DNA from: a virus
IMG/VR virus record: IMGVR_UViG_3300049489_000321
Span: 83,531-147,530 of that record
DNA: 64,000 nucleotides
Reading direction: 5' to 3' (one strand)
Shown: in pieces, positions 53,098 through 59,273 of the stretch
How positions within the stretch are numbered: position 1 is the stretch's first letter
How the letters are laid out: each line of letters opens with the position of its first letter
Notes under the pieces: model-generated
What the model was told of the DNA's origin: nothing
Database searches by the model: none
Seen by the model: only the letters and a program-made list of their open reading frames with translations
Translations under genes and position numbers: made by a program

Positions 53098-53109
53098 TAA
53101 AACATACAG

Positions 53110-53133
53110 TAACTTTGTAAGATCGTCTTGTAT
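53110..53133 (+). promoter_or_regulatory. Promoter-like element, copy 4
   Basis: TAACTTTGTAAGATCGTCTT; ATG 53134 is 24 bases after the first T. AAGA and TCTT form a small inverted repeat. Confidence 0.6.
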
Positions 53134-53376
53134 ATGTTCGATTTTATTACAAAATGGAAAGAGCGAAAGCAACAACGACTAGCGCTAGAAACTGCGAGAA
53201 ACGCTGACATTGGAGACGTTGTGTTGCTTTGTCCTAAAGGTAAGAAAAGACCTAAAAGCTATGAAATCGTTGGAAAAAGCGCAGAGCATCATGGCACGAT
53301 CGTTTTTTCCTTGAAAGCGCTCCACGGAAAGCGTACATTCAACACCGTCGCAACCAACCACGAACTTGTCTTCTAG
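53134..53376 (+). CDS. Small basic protein
   Basis: 80 aa. The ATG at 53134 is fixed by the promoter-like element; a TTG two codons upstream lies inside it. A basic helix ('WKERKQQRLALETARNADIG') is followed by a small beta domain ('DVVLLCPKGKKRPKSYEIVG') possibly of SH3/Tudor type. A nucleic-acid role is possible; no family recognised. Confidence 0.58.
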   Translation: MFDFITKWKERKQQRLALETARNADIGDVVLLCPKGKKRPKSYEIVGKSAEHHGTIVFSLKALHGKRTFNTVATNHELVF

Positions 53377-53400
53377 TAATTTTGTATAAAGTTCTTAGAC
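53377..53400 (+). promoter_or_regulatory. Promoter-like element, copy 5
   Basis: TAATTTTGTATAAAGTTCTT begins right after the preceding TAG. No start codon follows at +24; instead a 51-base leader with an inverted repeat precedes the winged-helix gene. This argues that the element is transcriptional. Confidence 0.6.
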
Positions 53401-53405
53401 ACCAA

Positions 53406-53424
53406 AACCAGGAAGTGCCTGGTT
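53406..53424 (+). promoter_or_regulatory. Inverted repeat in leader, possible operator or hairpin
   Basis: AACCAGG (53406-53412) and CCTGGTT (53418-53424) are a perfect 7-bp inverted repeat around AAGTG. It lies between the promoter-like element and the winged-helix gene, so it could be that protein's operator or an mRNA hairpin. Confidence 0.5.
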
Positions 53425-53451
53425 AGTCAATTAAAGAAAGGATTTTGTTAA

Positions 53452-53730
53452 ATGTCTACCCGTGTTACCGTCGATCAGCTTATGTCCCACACCAACCTGG
53501 ACCGGCCTTCGTGCTATGGTCTTCTTCGTTTCCTTGAGCAGTCGGGGCTCGCGACTGTCGAAGCGGCGCCGCGTGACCCAAAGCAGCGCGGCAGGTCGCA
53601 GGCCCTTTACCGTATTCGTGAGGACGCTGCAATGAAGCTTCATCAGCTGCTTTCCAACTTTATGGTTGATAGCGTTGTTTCTGAGGAAGTTGTTGACGCT
53701 GATCTTGACAGCGTTGCTGCTGTTGGGTAG
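53452..53730 (+). CDS. Winged-helix DNA-binding protein
   Basis: 92 aa with SD AAAGGA. 'VTVDQLMSHTNLDRPSCYGL' and 'LRFLEQSGLATVEA' read as a helix-turn-helix and recognition helix, and 'GRSQALYRIRED' as the wing. Composition is GC-richer than its neighbours. The acidic C-terminus ('SEEVVDADLD') may contact partners. It is a likely transcription regulator of the accessory region and may control its own promoter through the inverted repeat upstream. Confidence 0.68.
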   Translation: MSTRVTVDQLMSHTNLDRPSCYGLLRFLEQSGLATVEAAPRDPKQRGRSQALYRIREDAAMKLHQLLSNFMVDSVVSEEVVDADLDSVAAVG

Positions 53731-54112
53731 TATATAGGGTGTAAAGCCCTGTTGCGTTCGTTTCCCCCTCTTGAGGCCGGTTCCTCTACCAACTCTTGAG
53801 GCAATAACAGAGGGTCGCTAATAATTGATACGCTTATTAGGACTAAACTTAATACTAGTATCCGGTCATACTCTCGCGGCCACACAATTACGTAGCCAAT
53901 CGTAACTCTGTAATGAGCCAGGATCGTTATAGCGCAACTTGGGAAGTTGCGTAAGAGAGTCCTTTTCTGGTAGACTGTGTTGCCCTCGGAAGTTGTACAG
54001 TATACCTGCGTCCTGAGTAAGACGGTAAACTGCTTATTTATACCGTCTGAGAACCTTAGAGTTCGGCTAGCTCTGGTGAGAATCCAGCAGACGGTTCCAT
54101 TTTAAATAAATT
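53731..54112 (+). ncRNA. Hairpin-rich non-coding region, candidate structured RNA
   Basis: 382 bases without a credible ORF. Strong helices: 53766-53771 with 53809-53814; 53818-53824 with 53834-53840 (extended by GTC/GAC across a bulge); 53888-53892 with 53901-53905; 53933-53940 with 53944-53951 (8 bp, 3-base loop); 53969-53978 with 53997-54006. Near the 3' end, 54041-54047 can pair either with 54021-54027 (7 bp) or, as 54042-54049, with 54088-54095 (8 bp). No Shine-Dalgarno is obvious before ATG 54113. It may be a regulatory leader, a stable phage RNA, or decayed tRNA DNA. Confidence 0.45.
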
Positions 54113-54316
54113 ATGAAATATTATATTAGACACGGTTATTACGGATGTGAAACCGGTTGTTGTGGTACTACTTTTGAATCCGAAGACGGTAAGCATGAAG
54201 GATTCACTTTTTGGCACCCGGATACCGATGATCAGACTTTAGAAGCTGCTAAGAAGCACTTTAAAGACAGAATTCCGTTAGATGCTGAGCTTGTTTGGGA
54301 ATACGACGGTTGTTAG
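54113..54316 (+). CDS. Small hypothetical protein
   Basis: 67 aa: 'GYYGCETGCCGTTFESED' near the N-terminus and 'TFWHPDTDDQTLEAAKKHF' beyond it. It follows the hairpin-rich region with a poor RBS, so its translation may depend on the leader fold. Not recognised. Confidence 0.55.
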   Translation: MKYYIRHGYYGCETGCCGTTFESEDGKHEGFTFWHPDTDDQTLEAAKKHFKDRIPLDAELVWEYDGC

Positions 54317-54330
54317 GGAACAAGAATACT

Positions 54331-54528
54331 ATGAAGTCTAAGAACATTGATCTTGAGGTTAATACTACCGTTAATTTTGCTGCTGTTTACGAAGAGATGC
54401 TACATCAGTTTGATTACGACGATTGGTTCAAGCTTATCGTAGACATCGAGGATACGGTCTGCGACCTAGATTTTACCAAGAAGCTCCGAGATCATCTTAA
54501 CGAAGTTATTAATGAAGCCAATGAGTAA
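54331..54528 (+). CDS. Small acidic hypothetical protein
   Basis: 65 aa from ATG 54331. Acidic helices ('DDWFKLIVDIEDTVCDLDFT'). The end overlaps the GC-rich gene that follows. Not recognised. Confidence 0.52.
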   Translation: MKSKNIDLEVNTTVNFAAVYEEMLHQFDYDDWFKLIVDIEDTVCDLDFTKKLRDHLNEVINEANE

Positions 54529-54763
54529 AGACCTAGAAACGAAGCTGCGAGCGCTGGTCGAGAACGCGATGCGCGACTACAGCACGCCACTACTCGACAC
54601 CCTACGCCAAGCCGCCGCCCTCGGTGCAGCGCAAGCGTATGAGGACTGTGACCAAATCGTCCGCCTTGAGCCTATCGAGGTCGGCGTGTTCACGACCGCC
54701 GATGTTCGGTATGCGCTGTCGCGACTCATCCGCGCCCGCGCCGCATCGACGGGGAAGCCGTGA
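54512..54763 (+). CDS. GC-rich 'ALGAAQ' family protein, short
   Basis: 83 aa (an internal ATG at 54521 is an alternative start). 'LRQAAALGAAQAYEDCDQIV' and the C-terminus 'LIRARAASTGKP' match 50095-50568; GCCCTCGGTGCAGCGCA is shared at DNA level. The first ten codons or so are AT-rich, the rest GC-rich. Unknown function. Confidence 0.58.
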   Translation: MKPMSKDLETKLRALVENAMRDYSTPLLDTLRQAAALGAAQAYEDCDQIVRLEPIEVGVFTTADVRYALSRLIRARAASTGKP

Positions 54764-54855
54764 GGAACTTGCTTTGGTTTACGCTGATGGTCGTGTCTCG
54801 GTCCGTTGTCGAGTTCATTGACTATGCCCGCGCTTCGACGGGGAGCAAGCCGTGA
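54760..54855 (+). CDS. Short membrane peptide in GC-rich island
   Basis: 31 aa from GTG, overlapping the genes on both sides by four bases. 'LLWFTLMVVSRSVVEFI' is hydrophobic. Its end 'ARASTGSKP' echoes the end of the preceding gene, which suggests a partial duplication. Confidence 0.38.
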   Translation: MRNLLWFTLMVVSRSVVEFIDYARASTGSKP

Positions 54856-55055
54856 GCAAGCCCAGGACCGAGTGGCGAATCGAGCAGTTCATCGGCTTCG
54901 GCACATGGGAGGACATCGGGATTCGCTTTGGATCGCAGCGGTATGCAAAGGCGCGGGCAAAGCGATTCACGCTGCTGGATGAGGGCGAGAACAAATATCG
55001 CGTGATCCGCATCACGCGCTGGCCTCCGCATAAGTATTTAATATGTGGCAAATGA
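54852..55055 (+). CDS. Hypothetical protein, paralogue of 44552-44737
   Basis: 67 aa from GTG. 'MSKPRTEWRIEQFIGFGTW', 'RYAKARAKRFTLLD' and 'YRVIRITRWPP' share order and pattern with the gene at 44552. The island ends within its last codons, where the DNA becomes AT-rich. Function unknown. Confidence 0.58.
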   Translation: MSKPRTEWRIEQFIGFGTWEDIGIRFGSQRYAKARAKRFTLLDEGENKYRVIRITRWPPHKYLICGK

Positions 55056-55492
55056 TTTCATCTTCACTTATTGCTGTTTGGATTCAAACAGCTAATCCTA
55101 GTATATCTTTTAGACGAGCACTCAGTTATGCTGATGTAATTGCTGTGGAATCCAAGAAATACGATGTTGATCCAAAACTAGTCGTTTCTATCGCTTGGCA
55201 TGAATCTGGTTTCCGTAGTAAATTGGTTAGCCCTACAGATGACTACGGCCTGTTACAAGTTCACTGGAGTCCTGGCGCTCCCTGGCTTAAAGGATTAGCT
55301 AAAGAAGATTTGCTTAGTCCTTACACTAACTTGAAGGTAGGCATCAGGGAACTAGCCTGGTGGCGGAAGCAGCATGAAGAACGTTGTAATGGAGAACACC
55401 CGTATTTTTCACACTACAAATGGGGTTACAAAGTAAAGAACGCTAAATACGGCGATTCTATTGATAAAAAGCAGTTAATGCTTGCACAGTAA
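55043..55492 (+). CDS. Lytic transglycosylase-like (SLT) enzyme
   Basis: 149 aa. 'SIAWHESGFRSKLVSP' carries the catalytic Glu and 'TDDYGLLQVHWS' the typical second motif of SLT/goose-lysozyme-like folds. 'LLSPYTNLKVGIRELAWW' matches the next conserved helix. The first 18 residues are weakly hydrophobic and could be a signal or SAR-like start. It cleaves peptidoglycan and may be the endolysin, or a host-cell-wall remodelling enzyme. A membrane protein gene follows directly. Confidence 0.8.
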   Translation: MWQMISSSLIAVWIQTANPSISFRRALSYADVIAVESKKYDVDPKLVVSIAWHESGFRSKLVSPTDDYGLLQVHWSPGAPWLKGLAKEDLLSPYTNLKVGIRELAWWRKQHEERCNGEHPYFSHYKWGYKVKNAKYGDSIDKKQLMLAQ

Positions 55493-55836
55493 TGAATAAG
55501 CCTATAACTACATTCGGACAGGCACGTTTATACAAAGGCGTATTGCTTGTATTTGTTCTAAATACCATAGATGCAATAGCCACGGCTGTATTTGTACATA
55601 AAGGGTGGGCAAGAGAAGCAAACCCTTTGATGAAGCACCTTTTGGATTATAGCACGTGGTTATTTATAACAGTAAAACTAGTAGTTGGACTGTTGTTTCT
55701 AACTGTGTTTTCAATAGCTTATGAATTAAAGATAACTAAGATTTTAGTGTGTGTTTTGATTGCTATATATGGACTAATTGTGTTCTTGCAAGCAATTATT
55801 GGTCTATCTGTTTTGTATGATTTTCTTATTTATTGA
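55492..55836 (+). CDS. Multi-pass membrane protein (DUF5658-like)
   Basis: 114 aa with three or four hydrophobic helices. 'FVLNTIDAIATAVFVHKG' followed by 'AREANPLMKHLLD' resembles the D...T...E.NP pattern of DUF5658-like membrane proteins. It overlaps the transglycosylase stop (TAATG). The pairing could mean a holin-like role, but the family function is unknown. Confidence 0.6.
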   Translation: MNKPITTFGQARLYKGVLLVFVLNTIDAIATAVFVHKGWAREANPLMKHLLDYSTWLFITVKLVVGLLFLTVFSIAYELKITKILVCVLIAIYGLIVFLQAIIGLSVLYDFLIY

Positions 55837-55847
55837 TCCTTATTGGA

Positions 55848-55871
55848 TAACTTTGTAAAGGATTCTTAGAC
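55848..55871 (+). promoter_or_regulatory. Promoter-like element, copy 6
   Basis: TAACTTTGTAAAGGATTCTT; ATG 55872 is 24 bases after the first T. The purine-rich middle (AAAGGA) could double as a Shine-Dalgarno. Confidence 0.62.
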
Positions 55872-56207
55872 ATGAAGACTAAGTACACTTCTAAGGCGTT
55901 TTTCGAGGTCGATAACACTGAGTATGTCTTTGTCGGTCGTGGCTGGTCTACGGCTGCCTCGTATTGGGATCCGTCTGATCAAGAGATGACCATTGACGGT
56001 TGCGAGCGGTACATCTACGCAGAGTACGAGGGTAAGGTAGTGCAAGAAAGCGCTAATAAGCACTTTGATATCGATGAGGCTATTAAGCACATTGCCACTA
56101 GTCAAGGTACGTCTGATGACGACGCAGCAGATACGATTATCCAACAGCTTTGGGACAATGCTGAAGCAGACGATTTTGACGACGAAGGGTTTGCTTGGGA
56201 TGAGTAA
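55872..56207 (+). CDS. Acidic hypothetical protein under promoter-like element
   Basis: 111 aa. An N-terminal beta-rich part ('FFEVDNTEYVFVGRGW') and an acidic C-terminal helix ('DNAEADDFDDEGFAWDE'). Acidic early proteins sometimes mimic DNA, which is only a speculation here. Not recognised. Confidence 0.58.
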   Translation: MKTKYTSKAFFEVDNTEYVFVGRGWSTAASYWDPSDQEMTIDGCERYIYAEYEGKVVQESANKHFDIDEAIKHIATSQGTSDDDAADTIIQQLWDNAEADDFDDEGFAWDE

Positions 56208-56496
56208 TAACGACGACGATCAGGACACCAATAACAGTCTAAATCTAATTAAGAATGAGGTAAATAGTGTTCTTGGATATGCTCTAAAGGATTTGGAAAG
56301 TCTTGTAGATCATGCTGTAAAAGTTGGCTATTCTATGGCCATTGAACAGAGCGCCGCCGCAGAGCGTACTGCAATTGTAGCCTTTATTCGTAGGCACTTT
56401 GCTAGTACCCTTTGGCACGTAGATACCAGGGCTGGTGAGAAACAGTCACTCGCTGAAGCTATTGAGGACGGAATTCATCACAAGGATATCCCATGA
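56200..56496 (+). CDS. Hypothetical helical protein
   Basis: 98 aa from ATG 56200, overlapping the previous stop. An acidic start, then helices with 'SAAAERTAIVAFIRRHFAST', similar in style to other 'AERTAIVA..IR' small phage proteins. Overlaps the next gene by four bases. Confidence 0.57.
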   Translation: MSNNDDDQDTNNSLNLIKNEVNSVLGYALKDLESLVDHAVKVGYSMAIEQSAAAERTAIVAFIRRHFASTLWHVDTRAGEKQSLAEAIEDGIHHKDIP

Positions 56497-56780
56497 ATAA
56501 ACTTAGAACCTACGAATTTATCCAGAAGGCAGGCAATGGTGGGTTTCCTGTTCCAAACGAAGGTCCGTTTACGCACGGTGAATCTGTGTTAGTAGTTAGT
56601 ACGCGCGAGCTGGTTGCTTTGTTTAAGATGATGACGCTTAAACTAGAAGCTGGTATGCGTCATAAAATGAGTCCTCAACGTCGTGATAGGTATGCGCGTG
56701 CTGTTGTTGCTATGAAAGAAATTACTGACGAGCACAATATGTGGGTAGTTCCGCCTGATTGGGATGAGGATTACCCATGA
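56493..56780 (+). CDS. Hypothetical protein
   Basis: 95 aa, mostly helical ('STRELVALFKMMTLKLEAGM'); basic patch 'RHKMSPQRRDRYARAV'. ATGA overlaps upstream and downstream suggest tight co-translation with the HD hydrolase. Not recognised. Confidence 0.55.
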   Translation: MNKLRTYEFIQKAGNGGFPVPNEGPFTHGESVLVVSTRELVALFKMMTLKLEAGMRHKMSPQRRDRYARAVVAMKEITDEHNMWVVPPDWDEDYP

Positions 56781-57259
56781 GTCGAGACCCACTGCTTTTA
56801 GCCAAGATGTTCGCTACTATGAAGCACGCCGATCAGAAGTACGGCGTGTTACCCTACACTCACCATTTACAGGACGTAGAGCGTGTTCTGGTTGAATTCG
56901 GCTATACCGATCTTACCCTCCGCACAGCGGCTTGGCTGCATGACGTAGTAGAGGATACTCCAACAAAGTTGAAGGAGATTTATGAAGCCTTTGGAGATGA
57001 GGTTGCCGAGCTTGTAAACGCTGTTACAAATGAGCCTGGACCTAGCCGTAAGGTACGCGCTGCGCTCACCTACCCAAAGATTAGAGCTAGTGATAACGCT
57101 ACCAGGCTAAAACTGGCTGATCGCATTGCAAACGTCCGCTCTGGTGGTAGATTAGTGGAGATGTACCGTAAAGAGCACGATGATTTCCACCGGATGATTT
57201 ATCGTCCTGACGTTGCAGACAACATGTGGGCAGAATTGAATAATCTTCTACGTACTTAA
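56777..57259 (+). CDS. HD-domain hydrolase, (p)ppGpp-hydrolase-like
   Basis: 160 aa. 'KHADQKYGVLPYTHHLQDVE' and 'RTAAWLHDVVEDTPTKLKEI' carry the His and HD metal ligands in the order seen in the hydrolase half of RelA/SpoT and in MESH1-type enzymes, and 'KLADRIANVRSGG' matches the third conserved block (LAD...N). If so it would cleave alarmone or a related nucleotide, blunting the host stringent response. Substrate unproven. Confidence 0.72.
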   Translation: MSRDPLLLAKMFATMKHADQKYGVLPYTHHLQDVERVLVEFGYTDLTLRTAAWLHDVVEDTPTKLKEIYEAFGDEVAELVNAVTNEPGPSRKVRAALTYPKIRASDNATRLKLADRIANVRSGGRLVEMYRKEHDDFHRMIYRPDVADNMWAELNNLLRT

Positions 57260-57270
57260 GGAGTTAGTTA

Positions 57271-57288
57271 ATGGATTATGATAGATGA
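57271..57288 (+). other. Five-codon mini-ORF / duplicated start region
   Basis: ATG GAT TAT GAT AGA TGA, preceded by SD TAAGGAG. Its first 15 bases equal the first 15 bases of the gene at 57466; with one more base upstream, 16 bases are identical. Its TGA overlaps the ATG of the gene at 57285. Confidence 0.5.
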
Positions 57289-57476
57289 CTCCATATAAGC
57301 GTCCTGAAGGCGAAAACCTATACAAGTGGAAAGATGTAGAGAATCTAGCGCGTAGATTTGCAGAAGAGTGTACTTGTCCTAGATCTGCAATTATGTATTG
57401 CGGTCCTTGTGAAAGATGCGTACTAGCTTCCGCTATTGTAGAAATTGAAAAATTGAGGAATTACAATGGATTATGA
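57285..57476 (+). CDS. Small Cys-rich protein, possible insertion
   Basis: 63 aa. 'EECTCPRSAIMYCGPCERCV' could bind zinc; helical around it. It begins at the stop of the mini-ORF and ends over the start of the next gene, so it appears inserted between two copies of the same 16-base sequence. Function unknown. Confidence 0.55.
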   Translation: MTPYKRPEGENLYKWKDVENLARRFAEECTCPRSAIMYCGPCERCVLASAIVEIEKLRNYNGL

Positions 57477-57759
57477 TAGAGAATTTGGTATAGACCTTCG
57501 CTTAAACATGAAGGATATGATCTTTGGGATGATGAAGCATCTTATTGACCATAACGATAAGTTACTTACGCGCGTTCGCCAAGAGCTTGAAAGACTGTTG
57601 ACGGGTGAGGAATTTGAGCGTCAAGTAGTCCAAGAGGTTCGGCACGCAGTAGATGAGCAGATTAGAAAATCTGCACAATTTGTTGCAATGAATTATGCTG
57701 ATGGTTATAAGGCCAAGATTGACAAAGCAGTGCAAAAAGCACTTGATAAGCTAAAATGA
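57466..57759 (+). CDS. Helical hypothetical protein
   Basis: 97 aa, all helical ('ILRHNDKLLTRVRQELERLL'-style heptads; 'QVVQEVRHAVDEQIRKSAQF'). Its start region is duplicated upstream at 57270-57285. ATGA overlap with the HAD gene. Not recognised. Confidence 0.58.
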   Translation: MDYDREFGIDLRLNMKDMIFGMMKHLIDHNDKLLTRVRQELERLLTGEEFERQVVQEVRHAVDEQIRKSAQFVAMNYADGYKAKIDKAVQKALDKLK

Positions 57760-58247
57760 AGGTTTTGTTTTTAGATGTAGATGGCGTTTTAAATTCCTGG
57801 GATTGGGTAGCCAGAAGAGTTAAGGATCCGCTTTGGCATCAATTGCGTAAAGAGGAACGTGAAGCCATGGAAGGGCTTGATCCCGACGCTATGGCTAGAC
57901 TTAACCGTATTGTTGATGAAACTAAATGCCTAGTGGTCCTTTCTTCTACGTGGAGAAAAGATCACTCACTTACCCAACTAAACAGAATGTTTAGACTTCG
58001 TGGCTTTAAGCACACTCTATTTGGTACGACCCCCTCTATTTGGCTAGATGGGGACGATCGTGGACGTAAGCAGCGTGGTGGAGAGATTCATTGGTGGCTG
58101 TCACAGCTTGACACTATGCCGGTTTTCGCTATTGTAGATGACGACTCCGACATGGAGCCTCATATGGACCGCTTGGTGAAGACCCACTACCAGTACGGAC
58201 TTACAGATGAAATTGCTGACAAACTGGTACAGTTGTTAAACGAATAA
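57756..58247 (+). CDS. HAD-superfamily phosphatase-like protein
   Basis: 163 aa. HAD motifs: 'VLFLDVDGVLNSWDW' (DxDGVLN), 'CLVVLSSTWRKD' (motif II, S-T-W) and 'VFAIVDDDSDM' (motif IV). The 'SSTWR' and DDDSDM patterns resemble HAD domains associated with RNA repair and polynucleotide phosphatases. A nucleotide or RNA 3'-phosphatase role is possible. No kinase domain is fused. Confidence 0.75.
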   Translation: MKVLFLDVDGVLNSWDWVARRVKDPLWHQLRKEEREAMEGLDPDAMARLNRIVDETKCLVVLSSTWRKDHSLTQLNRMFRLRGFKHTLFGTTPSIWLDGDDRGRKQRGGEIHWWLSQLDTMPVFAIVDDDSDMEPHMDRLVKTHYQYGLTDEIADKLVQLLNE

Positions 58248-58253
58248 ATATAA

Positions 58254-58475
58254 ATGACTAGAATCCCACCTAAATTCTTTACTACTAAAGCATACCTTAA
58301 CTGTGTTGTGCGTGGAATACCAGACGAACATGCCGATGAGCTTGTGGACAATAGTGTAAGAGCTTGTTTTGGTGTATGGTCTGTGACTTTGCCTTATCAG
58401 ATTTTTCAATACGATACTATTCAAAAGGAAAGATTTTTCTTTCGTCTAAACGCTAACTCTGTGAAGGAGTCTTAA
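58254..58475 (+). CDS. Small hypothetical protein
   Basis: 73 aa, beta-alpha ('FTTKAYLNCVVRGIPDEHAD'). Its last codons (NSVKES and stop) are part of the next promoter-like element, showing that the element can sit in coding DNA. Confidence 0.55.
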   Translation: MTRIPPKFFTTKAYLNCVVRGIPDEHADELVDNSVRACFGVWSVTLPYQIFQYDTIQKERFFFRLNANSVKES

Positions 58476-58477
58476 AT
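58454..58477 (+). promoter_or_regulatory. Promoter-like element, copy 7
   Basis: TAACTCTGTGAAGGAGTCTT; ATG 58478 is 24 bases from the first T. Identical to copy 8 except one T/C, and it overlaps the 3' end of a gene. Confidence 0.6.
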
Positions 58478-58657
58478 ATGAAAGTTAGGTGGAATATCTC
58501 AACAGGATACGTAAATAGAATGCCGGGTTGGGTAGTAGAAATACCTGATGAAGATCTAGAAGATTGCACTGAATCTGAACGCGACTGCATTATTGACGAT
58601 TACGTCAATAATGAATTTAACAACAAAATCCAAACTTATTGGGATATTATTGAATGA
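58478..58657 (+). CDS. Small acidic hypothetical protein
   Basis: 59 aa. 'GWVVEIPDEDLEDCTESERD' is acidic, with an N-terminal strand 'VRWNISTGYVN'. It starts at the position set by element copy 7 and has an in-element SD (AAGGAG). Overlaps the next gene by four bases. Confidence 0.55.
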   Translation: MKVRWNISTGYVNRMPGWVVEIPDEDLEDCTESERDCIIDDYVNNEFNNKIQTYWDIIE

Positions 58658-58929
58658 TCATTAACGTAACAAAAGAAGACATTAGATTAGGACGCCGGAA
58701 CAACTGTGAGCGATGTCCAATTGCTAGGGCTATTAAGCGCGTTTTTAGGCTTAAAAAAATAAAGTTCGAAAACGTGCAGGTTTTTAATGCCTACGCTAGA
58801 TGGTGGAGTGGCGACAAGTTCATGCAACGACGCCTACCGGCTAAATGTGACAAATTTATCGACAAGTTTGACGACACGTTTGATAAGAAACCTATGGTAA
58901 AGCCGTTTAAATTCAGGATTGGACTATAA
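58654..58929 (+). CDS. Conserved small protein (VTxxDI..CPIA family), copy A
   Basis: 91 aa. 'INVTKEDIRLGRRNNCERCP' followed by 'IARAIKRVF' and the end 'KPMVKPFKFRIGL' match the next gene in order and spacing: VT-DI-G, CxxCPIA, FI-KFD, KPF-F. This is a recognisable group of small phage/bacterial proteins of unknown function. The paired Cys may bind metal. Confidence 0.62.
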   Translation: MIINVTKEDIRLGRRNNCERCPIARAIKRVFRLKKIKFENVQVFNAYARWWSGDKFMQRRLPAKCDKFIDKFDDTFDKKPMVKPFKFRIGL

Positions 58930-58933
58930 CCAA

Positions 58934-58957
58934 TAACTTTGTGAAGGAGTCTTAAAT
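58934..58957 (+). promoter_or_regulatory. Promoter-like element, copy 8
   Basis: TAACTTTGTGAAGGAGTCTT; ATG 58958 is 24 bases from the first T. It shares the next 8 bases with copy 7 (AAATATGA), consistent with tandem duplication. Confidence 0.62.
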
Positions 58958-59245
58958 ATGAAGATTAAAGTAGAAGTGACTGAGAAAGACATTAAGAGAG
59001 GTAAGCCTGTTTCCTGTAGTGGTTGTCCTATTGCGCTAGCATTTAGACGGGCTACCAAGACTACTAGTAGTTCTAAGAGAATGAAATACGTCGATGTAAG
59101 TGGCGGTTACGTCGGATTTGTCTATAAGAATGACGATTATTGGGTTGACCTGCCGAGGCGTGCGCAAAATTTCATTCATAAGTTTGATTTAGGCAAATCT
59201 GTTAAGCCGTTTAGTTTCGTTGTTAAGTTTAACCCGTATACATAA
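58958..59245 (+). CDS. Conserved small protein (VTxxDI..CPIA family), copy B
   Basis: 95 aa. 'VEVTEKDIKRGKPVSCSGCP' followed by 'IALAFRRAT', then 'NFIHKFDLGKSVKPFSF'. It is a diverged tandem paralogue of the preceding gene. Having its own promoter-like element suggests the element and gene duplicated together. Confidence 0.64.
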   Translation: MKIKVEVTEKDIKRGKPVSCSGCPIALAFRRATKTTSSSKRMKYVDVSGGYVGFVYKNDDYWVDLPRRAQNFIHKFDLGKSVKPFSFVVKFNPYT

Positions 59246-59273
59246 ACCGTTGTAAAAGAAAGGAAAATGACAA

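Noticed and set aside
54041-54100. tRNA-like fold with an 8-bp outer stem and TCCA at the end
   Set aside because: The T-loop is TGAGAAT rather than TTCRANT, and there is no room for D and anticodon arms. It is kept as part of the structured region only.
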